From: Rosa chinensis | Lineage: Eukaryota; Streptophyta; Magnoliopsida; Rosales; Rosaceae | NCBI RefSeq assembly: GCF_002994745.2 | Contig: NC_037094.1 | Location: 9,386,501 to 9,450,500 of the forward strand | Direction: 5' to 3' | Length of the DNA: 64,000 nucleotides | Part shown: positions 54,245 to 64,000 of the stretch, one piece after another | Numbering within the stretch: the first letter of the stretch is position 1 | Layout of the letters: each line of letters starts with the position of its first letter | Position numbers and translations under genes: made by a program | Notes under the pieces: model-generated | Seen by the model: only the letters and a program-made list of their open reading frames with translations | Databases searched by the model: none | Told to the model about the DNA's origin: nothing

Positions 54245-56054
54245 TAGGGTTGGGTTCAGTTCGATACCGAACCTTCAAGCCCAATACCATCTACCGTACT
54301 AGACATTGTTGGTACACAAAATGGGCTACCATTACTGGCTAAAAAAGTCGGTATACTGAGATAGCCGGTTGGTTGGGCCTCCAACCGAGTTTAAGATTGG
54401 GCCAGATTTCAGCTCTGGCTCAACTAAAATTTTAAAAGCCCAAACGGCTAAACCTGTCCAGCAAATGAAAAACTGCAATAACCATATGAATTTAAAGGCC
54501 CAACCATAAGCAAATCTGCAAATGAAAAATAAGAAAAGTTCAACACTTCATCTCATCATCACTTCAGTTCAACCATAAGCAAATAAAGCAATACATCAAC
54601 TTCAGTTTCATCTCATCATCACTTCATAGTTCATACAAATTCTAATTCAATAACTCATAGTTCACACTTCACACAAATGTTACAATAACTAAGTGGACAA
54701 TAGTTGAAAACAAACTGTTGAAGGACTCAAAGTTCATCTCATCTTCACTTTCATATTTGCTTGTTGTCCTCCCTCAAAGACTCACAGTTTATAACTTTCT
54801 GCAAATTCATTTTAGTTGAAAAGAATAAATATGTTGGCAGTAATTCAATGAAAACTGAAAAGAATAAAAATGTTGGCAGTTGTGCAAATTCAGTCAATGA
54901 AGCATTTTAGGCAGTTTCTGTATATAACAGTCAATGAATAAGAGAGCTCACGTTCACTTTCAATTTGCTTGCTGTCCTCCCTCAAAGACTCACAATTTCT
55001 AACTTTTTGCAAATTCAGTTTATTTGAAAGGAATAAAAATATTGGCAGTTCTGCAGTAAAAAGATTTAAAATGCTAGCAGTTGTGCAAATTCAGTCAATG
55101 AAGCAGTTTCAAATTTATCTTTATTCTCAAGATGAGATGTATCTATTAGTCTATTACTCATAAATCAAACCTACCACAATTGCTGCAAATCAAATCTACA
55201 GAGAATTATCAATTATGCATAATACGAATTATACCTTCAATTGTGCAGTCACTTTGCCTTCATCTCCCTCAAAGTCTCAAACAGTCAAACACTCAAACTT
55301 AGTCCTCAGTCCTCCTGTTCCTCCAAGCACATAATGGAAACCATGAAAACCCAGAACATATTGTAAAGAAAGAGCAACAAATCACAAGTTCAGAACTCAC
55401 AGATACCACTTGATATTAACGGAAACAGAGACTGATTCCACTTGAGATTAACGGTAGCAAAATGCAAAACAGCAAAAGCATTAGAGTCTTAGAGATTACT
55501 CAATTTAGAACATGAATCGAATGAATCCACGCGCTTCTAGCTAAAATTGAAACAAAAATTAACCAAAGGGAAAACTCACTGGCCGTAGGACACTAAGACA
55601 TGAATCGAATGAATTGATATGAAATCTCTAGGTTCGATTCTTGGATATTTCGAACTTGGAACTTCAAAGGACTGAAGGAGAGGTCGAGAGGCGGATAGGG
55701 TTTGATTATGAGAGAGAGGGCTCGATCTGAATTGTGAATTCTACCCCCTTTAGGGTTTGGAAAGTTTAAAATCAAACGGTTATAATTTAATATGAAATAA
55801 AACTATTAATAATCAATGGTTCAAATCGATAGATATAAAATATATTTAAATAAATAAATAATATATACAATATATGCTTCAGTACTGTATACTGTATAAA
55901 TCTAAAAATCAATACCAATACCATACCAATATCTCTCTCTCGGTTTGGTACTACCGTACCAAAAGTTCGGTTACTGATATAGTCGGCTACCAACTTTTCC
56001 GGTTGGGCTCGGACTTGGTTGGTTGGTTTGTCTCTGCTGAAAATGCCAGCCCTA
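54245..56054. mobile_element. hAT-like non-autonomous DNA transposon
   Basis: Ends are TAGGGTTGG at the left and CCAGCCCTA at the right (reverse complement TAGGGCTGG), typical of hAT. Flanking 8-bp sequences TCCTCTAG (54237-54244) and TCCTCTAA (56055-56062) differ at one base. Sub-terminal inverted similarity includes the TACCGTAC/GGTACGGTA and ACCGAAC/GTTCGG blocks. The interior has repeated segments such as TTCATCTCATCATCACTTCA (near 54548 and 54607) and a repeated GCAGTTGTGCAAATTCAGTCAATGA phrase near 54877 and 55077. No hAT transposase is seen, so it depends on a partner. Confidence 0.75.
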
Positions 56055-56062
56055 TCCTCTAA

Positions 56063-57045
56063 AAGAACATCCTAAATAATATTAGGAGCTTCATCAACCC
56101 ATAACACATCCAAAGCGGATGACCTAGTTAGGTGTGCAAGTCTATTTGCAACACTGTTAGCTTCACGAAAGAAACTTGTTTCTTAACAATCCGGAGTTTA
56201 GAACCCAAAGGGTTAGTTGGGTTTATGAATCAATCCCTCTAGAATCATCTTCGATTCATAAATTTCTCCATTATAAGTAAGTTAGTCTATATTATTTTAA
56301 GAATTTATTCTCACATAAGTAATATTGTTAAGTTTCTTTTGTTACAAACTTAAAGTCATATACAAGTGTGACCGGGTACATAAAACGCGTGACAACTAAA
56401 TTAACTCCATTACTTATTTCCCATGACTAAAGAAAAGACCCTATCTATACCTTTTTCCTCATAGTGGCGGTGACATATATAAAATGAGAAAACATGTATA
56501 AATGAGAAAAAACAGAAAACAAAAGTTATTCTTTTATAGCAAAAATCTTCCCTTCTCCTTTTGGTCCAATCCAAGCCAACAACAGAAACATTCACTGTCA
56601 AAATGTGAACGCAATAAAAATACCAAAATTCACGCCACGTCATTTCAAAAATTCAATCGGACGCAATCAAAACCAGTCAAGGACGTGACATCAGTGCACA
56701 GCTCCGCACCAGATCACACCCGCAGACTTCTAAGTTCAAAAGCACGATAAGGAGTTCGGGTTCCCGTAACTCACTCTATCATTCTTTCTTTCCTTCTTGT
56801 CCAACTCCAACCCCAAGCTGCCGGCCAAAGCAAACAGACTGTTTTTTTTGGTCATTTCGGTCATTTCCCCTTCCTTCCATTTCAGTTCCCTCAGACTCTG
56901 ATAGAGAGAGAAGGAGAAGAGCAAAAGCCCTAATGGCCTCTGCAACTCTCAATTCCGCTTCTTCCAAATCCTGATTCTACTCTGTTTTCTCTACTTCTCT
57001 GATCTCTATTTTCCCTGCCTCCCAAACCCTAGGAGGAGCCCTTTC
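56063..57045. other. upstream region of the EXO70 gene
   Basis: The distal part is AT-rich. From about 56740 it is pyrimidine-rich (CTTTCTTTCC...), a usual plant 5' leader composition. No TATA box was recognised and no other gene is seen. Confidence 0.5.
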
Positions 57046-59004
57046 ATGACGACGACGACGACGAGCATACCGGCCGCCGCGGGCGGTGGTGGAGGCGAGG
57101 ATCGGGTGCTGGCGGCGGCGCAGCATATCGTGAAGAGCCTGGGGAACACTCCGAAGGAGGTGAGGGAGGATATGCTGTTGATCTTCTCCAGCTTTGATAA
57201 CCGGCTCTCGAATTTGACGAGTATGATCAGCGACGAATCGAAGGCGGACGACGACCGATTCGACGCCGCGGAGAAGGTGATTTTCCGGTGGGAGGCGAAT
57301 CACGACGCGATGAGGAGCGCCGTGCCTTGGGAGGAGTCGCCGAACGAGTCGGCGGAGTATTTGTTGGCCGTGGACGAGATCCTCGGCCTCATGGAGGGGT
57401 TGTCGGTCGGGTCGGATCATGAGATTTCGGACCGGGCCGAGAACGCGATCCAAATCGCGATGTCGAGGCTGGAGGACGAGTTCCGCCACATTCTGATCCG
57501 GAACACCGTCCCGCTCGACTCCGAGCGCCTCTACGGCTCGATCCGGCGGGTCTCGCTGTCGTTCGCGTCGCACGACGGTGATTTCGCCGAGGAGTTCGAG
57601 AGCTTCGGCGAGGTGGACCGCGACGCCGGCAGGTTCCACGAGCGTGGCGGCAGCTTAGGCGATGACGTGTGCGTTGATTTGATACATCCGGATGCCGTCG
57701 TCGAATTGAAGGAGATCGCTTACCGTATGATTCGCTCCGGCTATGAGAAGGAGTGTGTTCAGGTGTACAGTAGTGTCCGGCGAGACGCTTTGGATGAGTG
57801 TCTGGTGATTCTCGGAGTTGAGAAGCTGAGCATTGAGGAGGTTCAGAAAATCGAGTGGAAATTGCTGGACGAGAAAATGAAGAAGTGGATACACGCTGTG
57901 AAAATCGGGGTTCGGGTTTTATTATTCGGGGAGAGGAGACTCTCCGATCAGATTTTCGAGGGAACGGATGAGACTAGGGAGATATGTTTCAATGAGACCA
58001 CCAAGGGGTGCATTATGCAGCTGTTGAATTTCGGAGAGGCTGTTGCCATTGGGAAAAGGTCGCCGGAGAAGCTGTTTCGGATTCTGGACATGTATGATGT
58101 GCTGGCAGATGTGTATCCGGACTTGGAGCAGATGGTGGGTGATGAATTTGTGCTTGCTGAGGCAAAGGGAGTGTTGGATGGACTCGGTGATGCGGCTAGA
58201 GGGACCTTTGCTGAGTTTGAGAATGCCGTTCAGGGTGAGGCCAGTAAGAAACCAATGCTGAGTGGAGAGATTCATCCCATTTCGCGGTATGTCATGAACT
58301 ATGTGAGATTGCTGGTTGATTATAGTGAAACTCTGAATTTGCTTTTAGATACCGGAGATGATGAGTTACAGAGTTTGCCTAATGATGATTTGGGGATAGA
58401 AAGTATGTCTCCAATAGGACGTAGGCTTTTGCTGTTGATAAATAATTTGGAGTCCAATCTAGGGGAGAAATCTAAGGTTTATGAGGATGGAGCACTCCAA
58501 TGTGTGTTTATGATGAATAACATTCAATACATAGTGCAGAAAGTGAAAGATTCTGAGCTTAGAAAGCTCTTGGGAGACAATTGGGTTCGCAAACGCCGTG
58601 GCCAGGTGCGCCAGTATGCCACTGGTTATCTTAGAGCTGCTTGGAGCAAGGCCCTGTCATGTTTGAAAGATGAAGGAATTGGCGGCAGCACAAGCAATGC
58701 TTCAAAGATGGCTTTGAAGGAGAGGTTTAAGAATTTCAATGCCAACTTTGAAGACCTGTATAGAACCCAGACAGCTTGGAAGGTCCCCGATGCTCAGCTT
58801 CGCGAAGAGCTTCGGATATCTATATCAGAGAAGGTGATTCCTGCTTACCGGTCCTTTATGGGGAGGTTCGGGAATCAGCTAGAGAGTGGAAGGCATGCCG
58901 GGAAATATATAAAGTACACCGCAGATGATTTGGAGAGCTATGTGTTGGATTTGTTCGAAGGGACACCTTGTGTTCTGCACCATCTTAGAAGAAAAAGTAC
59001 ATAG
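57046..59004 (+). CDS. exocyst subunit EXO70 family protein
   Basis: Intronless, 652 aa, as usual for most plant EXO70 genes outside the A clade. EXO70 is the exocyst subunit that binds the plasma membrane and tethers secretory vesicles. The N-terminal part ([21 protein letters not shown], then [10 protein letters not shown]) is the typical EXO70 N-terminal helix region. From about residue 270 the Pfam Exo70-type C-terminal helical domain follows, with [88 protein letters not shown] wording and [16 protein letters not shown] at the end. A low-complexity threonine/glycine start precedes the domain. The D clade is my best guess for the subfamily, without an alignment. The GC-rich first 600 bases contrast with the AT-rich surroundings. 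Confidence 0.92.
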   Translation: MTTTTTSIPAAAGGGGGEDRVLAAAQHIVKSLGNTPKEVREDMLLIFSSFDNRLSNLTSMISDESKADDDRFDAAEKVIFRWEANHDAMRSAVPWEESPNESAEYLLAVDEILGLMEGLSVGSDHEISDRAENAIQIAMSRLEDEFRHILIRNTVPLDSERLYGSIRRVSLSFASHDGDFAEEFESFGEVDRDAGRFHERGGSLGDDVCVDLIHPDAVVELKEIAYRMIRSGYEKECVQVYSSVRRDALDECLVILGVEKLSIEEVQKIEWKLLDEKMKKWIHAVKIGVRVLLFGERRLSDQIFEGTDETREICFNETTKGCIMQLLNFGEAVAIGKRSPEKLFRILDMYDVLADVYPDLEQMVGDEFVLAEAKGVLDGLGDAARGTFAEFENAVQGEASKKPMLSGEIHPISRYVMNYVRLLVDYSETLNLLLDTGDDELQSLPNDDLGIESMSPIGRRLLLLINNLESNLGEKSKVYEDGALQCVFMMNNIQYIVQKVKDSELRKLLGDNWVRKRRGQVRQYATGYLRAAWSKALSCLKDEGIGGSTSNASKMALKERFKNFNANFEDLYRTQTAWKVPDAQLREELRISISEKVIPAYRSFMGRFGNQLESGRHAGKYIKYTADDLESYVLDLFEGTPCVLHHLRRKST

Positions 59005-59870
59005 GATGCATTCTCCCTTTGTAACAGGTTAGTCCTCTGCTTTGATCAAGGACTAGTTGGAAGTTGCGACAGCATTCTAAATTGTTAACAAAAAAAAAAT
59101 TGTAGCTTGATGATACCTATTTATTTTACTGGTTTTAATGTTATAAACACAGGTTTTGTGAAAGCTATTGTCCAAATCTATCTACTGTAATAATTTTTGT
59201 ATATTTATGTAGCTTTTAGCTTTTTCTATGCATCAGTTCTTTCATGGTTCATGTATTTTCCTTGCCATGATTCGCCGGCAGACTTTCCGTTTGTCATCTG
59301 CCTTCAGAGTTCAGAAGAAGAACTAAAACCGTTACTGTAAATTATTAAATTTGATATAGAAACAGATTCAGAAGCATACGTTTTTTTTCTTTTCTTTTTC
59401 TCCTTCCAAATCTGAATGAAGATCATCTCGCTAGCATTGTTTGCAGTTGATTAAGTCAAGTGGATATTGTGGCTAGATTTAGAACCTACTTCTTCTAAAC
59501 AAAATGATAAAGATAGGCATTGGGGCCCTTGTATCTTTATAAATGCCATGAATAAGTACTAGACGGTGTTTGCAAAGTGAAAAAATAAACTACTTGGCAT
59601 TCTGTCTTATACCTTGTAATTGAGCATCTGAGCATTATGCAGTAGTTAAATCTTTGTTCAGACAGTTATGACCGACTATTTTTTAATCTAGGACGAGTTG
59701 GAGGATTTTGAAATGCAGTGGAAGATGGTATAAGACATCGTGCAATTTCATATAGAACAGTGGTCTTGGCGAAATGAGGAGGCTGTAAGATGTGAAGGTC
59801 AGGGGCAATATTGAGAGGTCACTGACTTCACCTGTAAAGGGTATTTTGCGATTCAAGATTAATGTAGTCA
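59005..59870. other. 3' region of EXO70 and spacer
   Basis: Untranslated trailer and AT-rich spacer. No gene is seen. Confidence 0.6.
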
Positions 59871-60065
59871 GGATTCATAAAAAATAGACAAAAATCAGAA
59901 TTTTCATATTTGTGGCTTATTGTTGGAGCAGTATGTAGGGGATGATCATATAATGTGGTCATGATTCATCAAAAAGAGACAAAAATCAGAATTTTCATAT
60001 TTGTGGCTTTTTACTGTGATTCATTGTATTGTTGGAGCATTATGTAGTGGATGATCATATAAATC
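59871..60065. repeat. local tandem duplication of about 95 bp
   Basis: GATTCATAAAAAATAGACAA...ATGATCATATAA is followed by GATTCATCAAAAAGAGACAA...ATGATCATATAA. Both units share AAAATCAGAATTTTCATATT and TTGTTGGAGCA. The second unit has a small extra piece. Confidence 0.85.
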
Positions 60066-60099
60066 AGAACCTCCTTGATTTTCTATTTAAAGCATATAA

Positions 60100-62800
60100 T
60101 CAAGAAAACCCTGCAGAAGTCTCGGTTTATTCGTCCACCCACATCTCTCTCAAGTTGGAAGCATGAAAATTACTCTAGTCATGCATCGCCCAACTTCTTT
60201 CGGAAGGTTGCCAAAAGCGTATTTGATTGTTAGAAAGTGCGTTTAGCATTTGATGGTTCTAGAAGCAATTCCAAACAAGAACTTAGCAACACATGATCTA
60301 CGCTCCATTGACCCCCATAAGTTTGAACGTTTTTTAACCAAATTAAGGGGAAAACAAGAACAGATTACAATCCATCCAAATCCATATCTACCCATTTATT
60401 TGTTTTGGTCGGATTGGATTGGATTTGATGATGAGAAAGAAAGAGCCTTCTAACTGAATCCCTACCACAGAACCGACATGGCCGAAGAAAAAGAAGCCTT
60501 ACCAGAACAAAACACTATTGGCCATTCCCAACTGATTGGAGCACTGAAAGTCACATTTGCTGCAGGGCAAGTGTGACATGAAACGTGCCATGTCTAAATT
60601 TGGTGCTCTAGGTCTGTTATTGCTGTTTGCTTATGCAAGTGCTTATTTTCTTAAATGCTTGGCTTCATCCTTAATTGTAGACAGCTCGTAACAGTGTTTC
60701 AGTTTCTCTAGTAAACTTGCAAGGTCGGCAAAACCAATCAAGTCGGACCTCCAAACACATAAATTTTGGCAATTTGCTCCATGGATCGATTGTTATACAT
60801 TGATCTAAGAATTGCTGGCATTTTTCTCTTTCTTTTTGCCGTCCCGCACTCCCGCCTCATTGTACTTGAGACCAGCGTTTTATACTGTATCGAACAAATA
60901 AACGATATTTAAACAGTTTTCTTCATAGACTAACTTGGCAATATACAACTGATAAATTGAATTAGTATGGTGCTCTACAGTCTACTCAAGGCTAGCTTTT
61001 GGTCTGAATATTCCTTTCTTCTTCGGTCTTCATGTACTGAAATATAGAAAGAATAATATTGTATACGTTTGTGTAGTTAGGACCCTAGCTCGGCCAGCGC
61101 GACAAGAAATAAAGCCTGAAAATTCCACAGTTAACCTAAGCCCTTTCGGCCTTTCCACATATTCCCCTTTAATCTTCGAACAAATACTAAACTTGGCAAA
61201 TGACAACTTTGGATTTGGAATACTTCATAACTGCATAATGTTTTGAATGCAAGAAAAGGCAGAAAAAGTTATACGTTTTTCTTGCTTCGAATGAGGAAAC
61301 TTGTCTGGGTAAAGTATATATCAACTACCAAGCAGATTCAGATAGCACAGTAAAAAATGAAAGAGGAGTAATATTTACTACATTGTTACTGGCTTACTGC
61401 AAAGAAGCTCGCACGGAGCTTATGGATACAACAAATTTACAGAAGTTAAAACTGTGTCAAACTGAGGGACATTAATTATTTACAGAAGATTGCCAATTTG
61501 ATGATCAAGCATTATGTCGTGAATGATGATCACAAATGAATCTAACCTCTTTGGTTTTCTAGCATATAAGCAGGAAAGCCGTAGAGAAGTTTCTAACACC
61601 CATGTCTCTCTCAAGTTGGAGGCATGCATGACACTTATTTTATTCACTGGAAGGTTGTTAAAAGCGTTTTTGATGGTTTGAAAGCGCTTTTAGCAACACC
61701 TCATCTAAATTTAACGGTAAACATGAACGGATTTAGAGTCCACGTACACACAAATCCATTGGATCGGATCGGATTCAATGATGAGAAAGAAAGAACCTTC
61801 TAACTGAACCCTACCAGACAGGAGACATGGCCGGAGAAAAGAAACCTTACCAAAACAAAACACTGTCGTCCCATTCCCCAACTGATTGGAGCACTGAAAA
61901 CCCCATTTGCTATGAAGCAAGTGTGACCATAAAACGTGCTATGTCTAAATTTGGTGCTCTTCGCGTAGTAGGGTATTGCTGTTTGCTTATGCATGTGCTT
62001 GTCTCTCCAACTGTTTTGGCTTTACTTTTGATCGTAATGCCTCTTGTAACAGCATTTCGGTTTATCTTGTTATATACTTGCATCCTATATATCCTAATGT
62101 CAGCAAAACGAATTATCTCGGACCTCAAACCACACAAATTTTAGCAGTCTGCACCACGTACCTGGTTATACATGTAACTATATAAGAATGGCTAACAACT
62201 TTCTGTTTCATTCTACATTTGTACTCGTGATTCGTAACCTTATCAAATTACTGGACGATACTTTGAATGGTTAGATTGAAAAATTAGGTTGGCAACACAA
62301 AATTTTAGGGTGTTTTTACTCGGGATGTTTTTCCAGTCTGAATACTCCTTTCTCCTGGCCTTCATTTAACCGAATTTCGAAAGAATATAAACTGTAGAGA
62401 TTTGTAGGGTTGGGAACCTTGGCCAGGCAACTTTCTAGTAAAACCCAAAACTTCACAGCTAACCTGAGACGGTTCCAAATATTTCTCTTCCTTGAACAAA
62501 TACTAAACTTGCAACTTTGCACCAAGTTGGTTTTGGAATTACTTCTCAACTGTGAAATCCTTTTGAATACTACATGAAGGAAACCCAGAAAAGTTCGTAC
62601 GTTTTTCTTGCTTCAAATAATCTATATGCAAGTGTAAATTCCGAACAGCCAATAGATTCAGAGAGCAGATTTTATCATTTTAAGCTGAAAGGGAAGGTTC
62701 TATATTTATTACATGGTTACTGCAAAAAGCTCGCCTGGTGCTTATGGATATAACAAACTTACAGCGATTAAAACTCTGTCAAACTGAGGGATATTATTTA
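60100..62800. repeat. two-unit segmental tandem duplication downstream of the CBS gene
   Basis: Unit 1 is about 60100-61470 and unit 2 about 61550-62800, imperfect and in direct orientation. Shared landmarks in the same order: CCATGTCTCTCTCAAGTTGGA-like text (60143, 61602); CCCAACTGATTGGAGCACTGAAA (60526, 61877); TAAATTTGGTGCTCT (60594, 61946); GTCTGAATAYTCCTTTCT (61000, 62335); ACTGTGTCAAACTGAGGG / ACTCTGTCAAACTGAGGG (61450, 62773). The last landmark lies in the 3' trailer of the CBS-domain gene, so unit 1 is a copy of that trailer plus its downstream DNA. Short ORFs inside are not conserved between the units and are not called. Confidence 0.85.
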
Positions 62801-62929
62801 CAGACGATTTCCTCTTCAACAAAACAGGCAGTGATAGGACACAGGGGAAGAGCTCATTACAAAAGTCAAAACCAAAAGTGGTCAATCATTCAGAAAAAGA
62901 TCAGAATTCTTTCTTCTTAATACCTCATT

Positions 62930-64000
62930 TTAAACCCTGGTGCTTTGGGGTAGGGGCAAAACACCATCGAAGAAGTCACCGAAGTAGCCACGGGGTTCAT
63001 GGACTAGCCTCGAGATGATGTCTCTCAACGTAATGACTCCTTCCAGATTCCCATTATCATCTACCGTATACACCCGGTGGATCTTCTCAGAGTCCAGCTT
63101 CAGAATCAAATCTTTAATTGTGTCGTCCCTTTTGCAAGTTATCATAGTACTTAGCAATGGGTAGACTTCATGTTGCTTCTGTAGATGGCTTCTAACAGCT
63201 GTCAGGAAGTTTCTCGCCGTGATGGATCTGTACAAGTATGTCAAATCAATGATCAATTATTGCATTGCACCTGAAAATTTGTTATGAAGACTTCTGGAAC
63301 AATTTTCACTACAAACCTGTAATCATGGTAGATTTCTGGTGCAGTGAGCAAGAACTGGACATCTCTTAAGCTTATATTACCGACTGCCTTGCTACCGCCA
63401 CTTTCAATCACAGGTACCCCACCAACCTTCTTTCTCCTCATCAGCTTAAATGCTTGGAGCACTGGTTCATCCTCGTACACCTGTAAATAAAACGTTGAGC
63501 ATTTTAAAACAAATTGACAAACATGTAAACCTGCTCAAGAACTCATTGTGCATAAAACGGAAATTATAATCGTTCATTTAAGGCACGAAACAGGTGTCTA
63601 AATTACAAGAACTTCAAGTTTCGAGGAGCATGCACCTTCACAATGCGATCAGCGGTCATTAGGGGGAGACCAAGTTCCGATAGTTTCTTGGTTCCCCAGC
63701 TTTCAAACCACTGAAGACCAGCACATTCTGCTAACATATGAATGACAGCAGCTTGCGTGATGATGTTATCAATCTTTCCTTCACCTAAATCAACTACAGG
63801 CACGCTCTTCATTTTGTACTTTGAAAGCAGCAAGAGCATGGTCAAAAAGGTGTTGTCCTTCTGCAAGGCCAGAAATGGTGCCCATCGGAATGACCCTGAG
63901 ATATCTCGAACCTGCGTGTACAAATGTTAATACATATCAAAGGCATGAAGTAATACTAGCTTATGTTGTCCAACATGGGCAAATAGTCACCTGTGTGTTC
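62930..64000 (-). CDS. SnRK1 gamma-type CBS-domain protein (KING1-like), 3' part only
   Basis: Four exons in coding order, running in from beyond the window: 64000-63991 (partial), 63911-63636, 63480-63317, 63227-62930 (stop TAA). Borders are GT-AG and frames join: NTQ/VRDISG, DRIVK/VYEDEP, HDY-R/SITARN. This is the C-terminal part of a protein with tandem CBS domains that bind adenylate-type ligands. It matches the plant SNF1-related kinase regulatory subunit gamma-1 (KING1) family: NNIITQ-type IDNIITQAAVIHMLAECAG, WFESWGTKKLSELGLPLMTA, VGNISLRDVQFLLTAPEIY, EKIHRVYTVDDNGNLEGVITLRDIISRLVHEP and the GYFGDFFDGVLPLP end. The N-terminal CBS repeats lie outside the window. The gene trailer overlaps the duplicated unit at about 62700-62800. 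Confidence 0.85.

Noticed and set aside
56977..57639. 220-codon minus-strand ORF rich in arginine and leucine
   Set aside because: Antisense shadow of the GC-rich 5' half of the EXO70 gene.
60250..62185. Short ORFs inside the tandem duplication (e.g. 60250-60453, 61827-62144)
   Set aside because: The frames are not conserved between the two units, so they are not under coding constraint.
1..64000. CRISPR arrays, bacterial operons, rRNA or tRNA genes
   Set aside because: The tandem repeats seen are microsatellites, LTR repeats or transposon repeats without regular unique spacers. No rRNA or cloverleaf sequence was recognised. The DNA is plant nuclear.

Overview
This window is eukaryotic nuclear DNA from a flowering plant, most likely a eudicot. 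The genes have GT-AG introns and AT-rich intergenic DNA, several plant LTR retrotransposons are present, and the gene families are plant-typical: PAP27-type purple acid phosphatases, EXO70, a SnRK1 gamma-like CBS protein and a WUSCHEL-type homeobox. The genus cannot be fixed from sequence alone; Rosaceae is only an impression. Exon coordinates were derived by hand from splice signals, reading-frame continuity and comparison of paralogues inside the window.

Layout. 1-3436: the left-truncated, decayed minus-strand Ty1/copia element P. 3793-5114: an inverted-repeat element. 5837-39490: three tandem purple acid phosphatase genes on the plus strand. PAP copy 1 (5837-9118) is intact. Copy 2 (9857-19224) is split in exon 2 by the copia-type element A (10466-16586), which has identical LTRs and a GCTGG target duplication. 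Copy 3 (35713-39490) is intact and more diverged. Between copies 2 and 3 lies copia-type element B (19495-35334, minus strand, AAAAC target duplication). B is itself split by a third LTR element, C (21941-30689, LTRs of about 1.85 kb, GTCTC target duplication). C has no gag-pol. It carries an intact, intronless WUSCHEL-type homeobox ORF with its own TATA-like site.

40071-42066: snurportin-1 gene (minus strand), next to the PAP cluster. I recall a similar PAP-snurportin neighbourhood in Arabidopsis (At4g24890/At4g24880), so this part is probably the ancestral gene order. 42350-44050: an old remnant related to element C. 44463-47246: weak gene-like fragments on the minus strand. 47527-47834: a fold-back MITE. 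48345-49612: a Mutator-like element with 9-bp target duplications carrying an Hsp70 C-terminal fragment (a Pack-MULE). 50310-51364: a COMMD9-like gene. 54245-56054: a hAT-like non-autonomous element. 57046-59004: a single-exon EXO70 gene. 59871-62800: tandem duplications. 62930-64000: the 3' part of a SnRK1 gamma/KING1-like CBS-domain gene running off the right edge.

The genes do not form an operon-like system. They are ordinary neighbours (phosphatase, snRNP import, COMMD, exocytosis, energy-sensing kinase subunit) in a region hit by at least three recent, partly nested LTR insertions. The most unusual object is the WUS-type gene inside element C. Next in interest are the freshly broken PAP copy 2, the pairing of near-identical pol regions with unrelated LTRs in A and B, a precise intron difference among the PAP copies, and the Hsp70 Pack-MULE.
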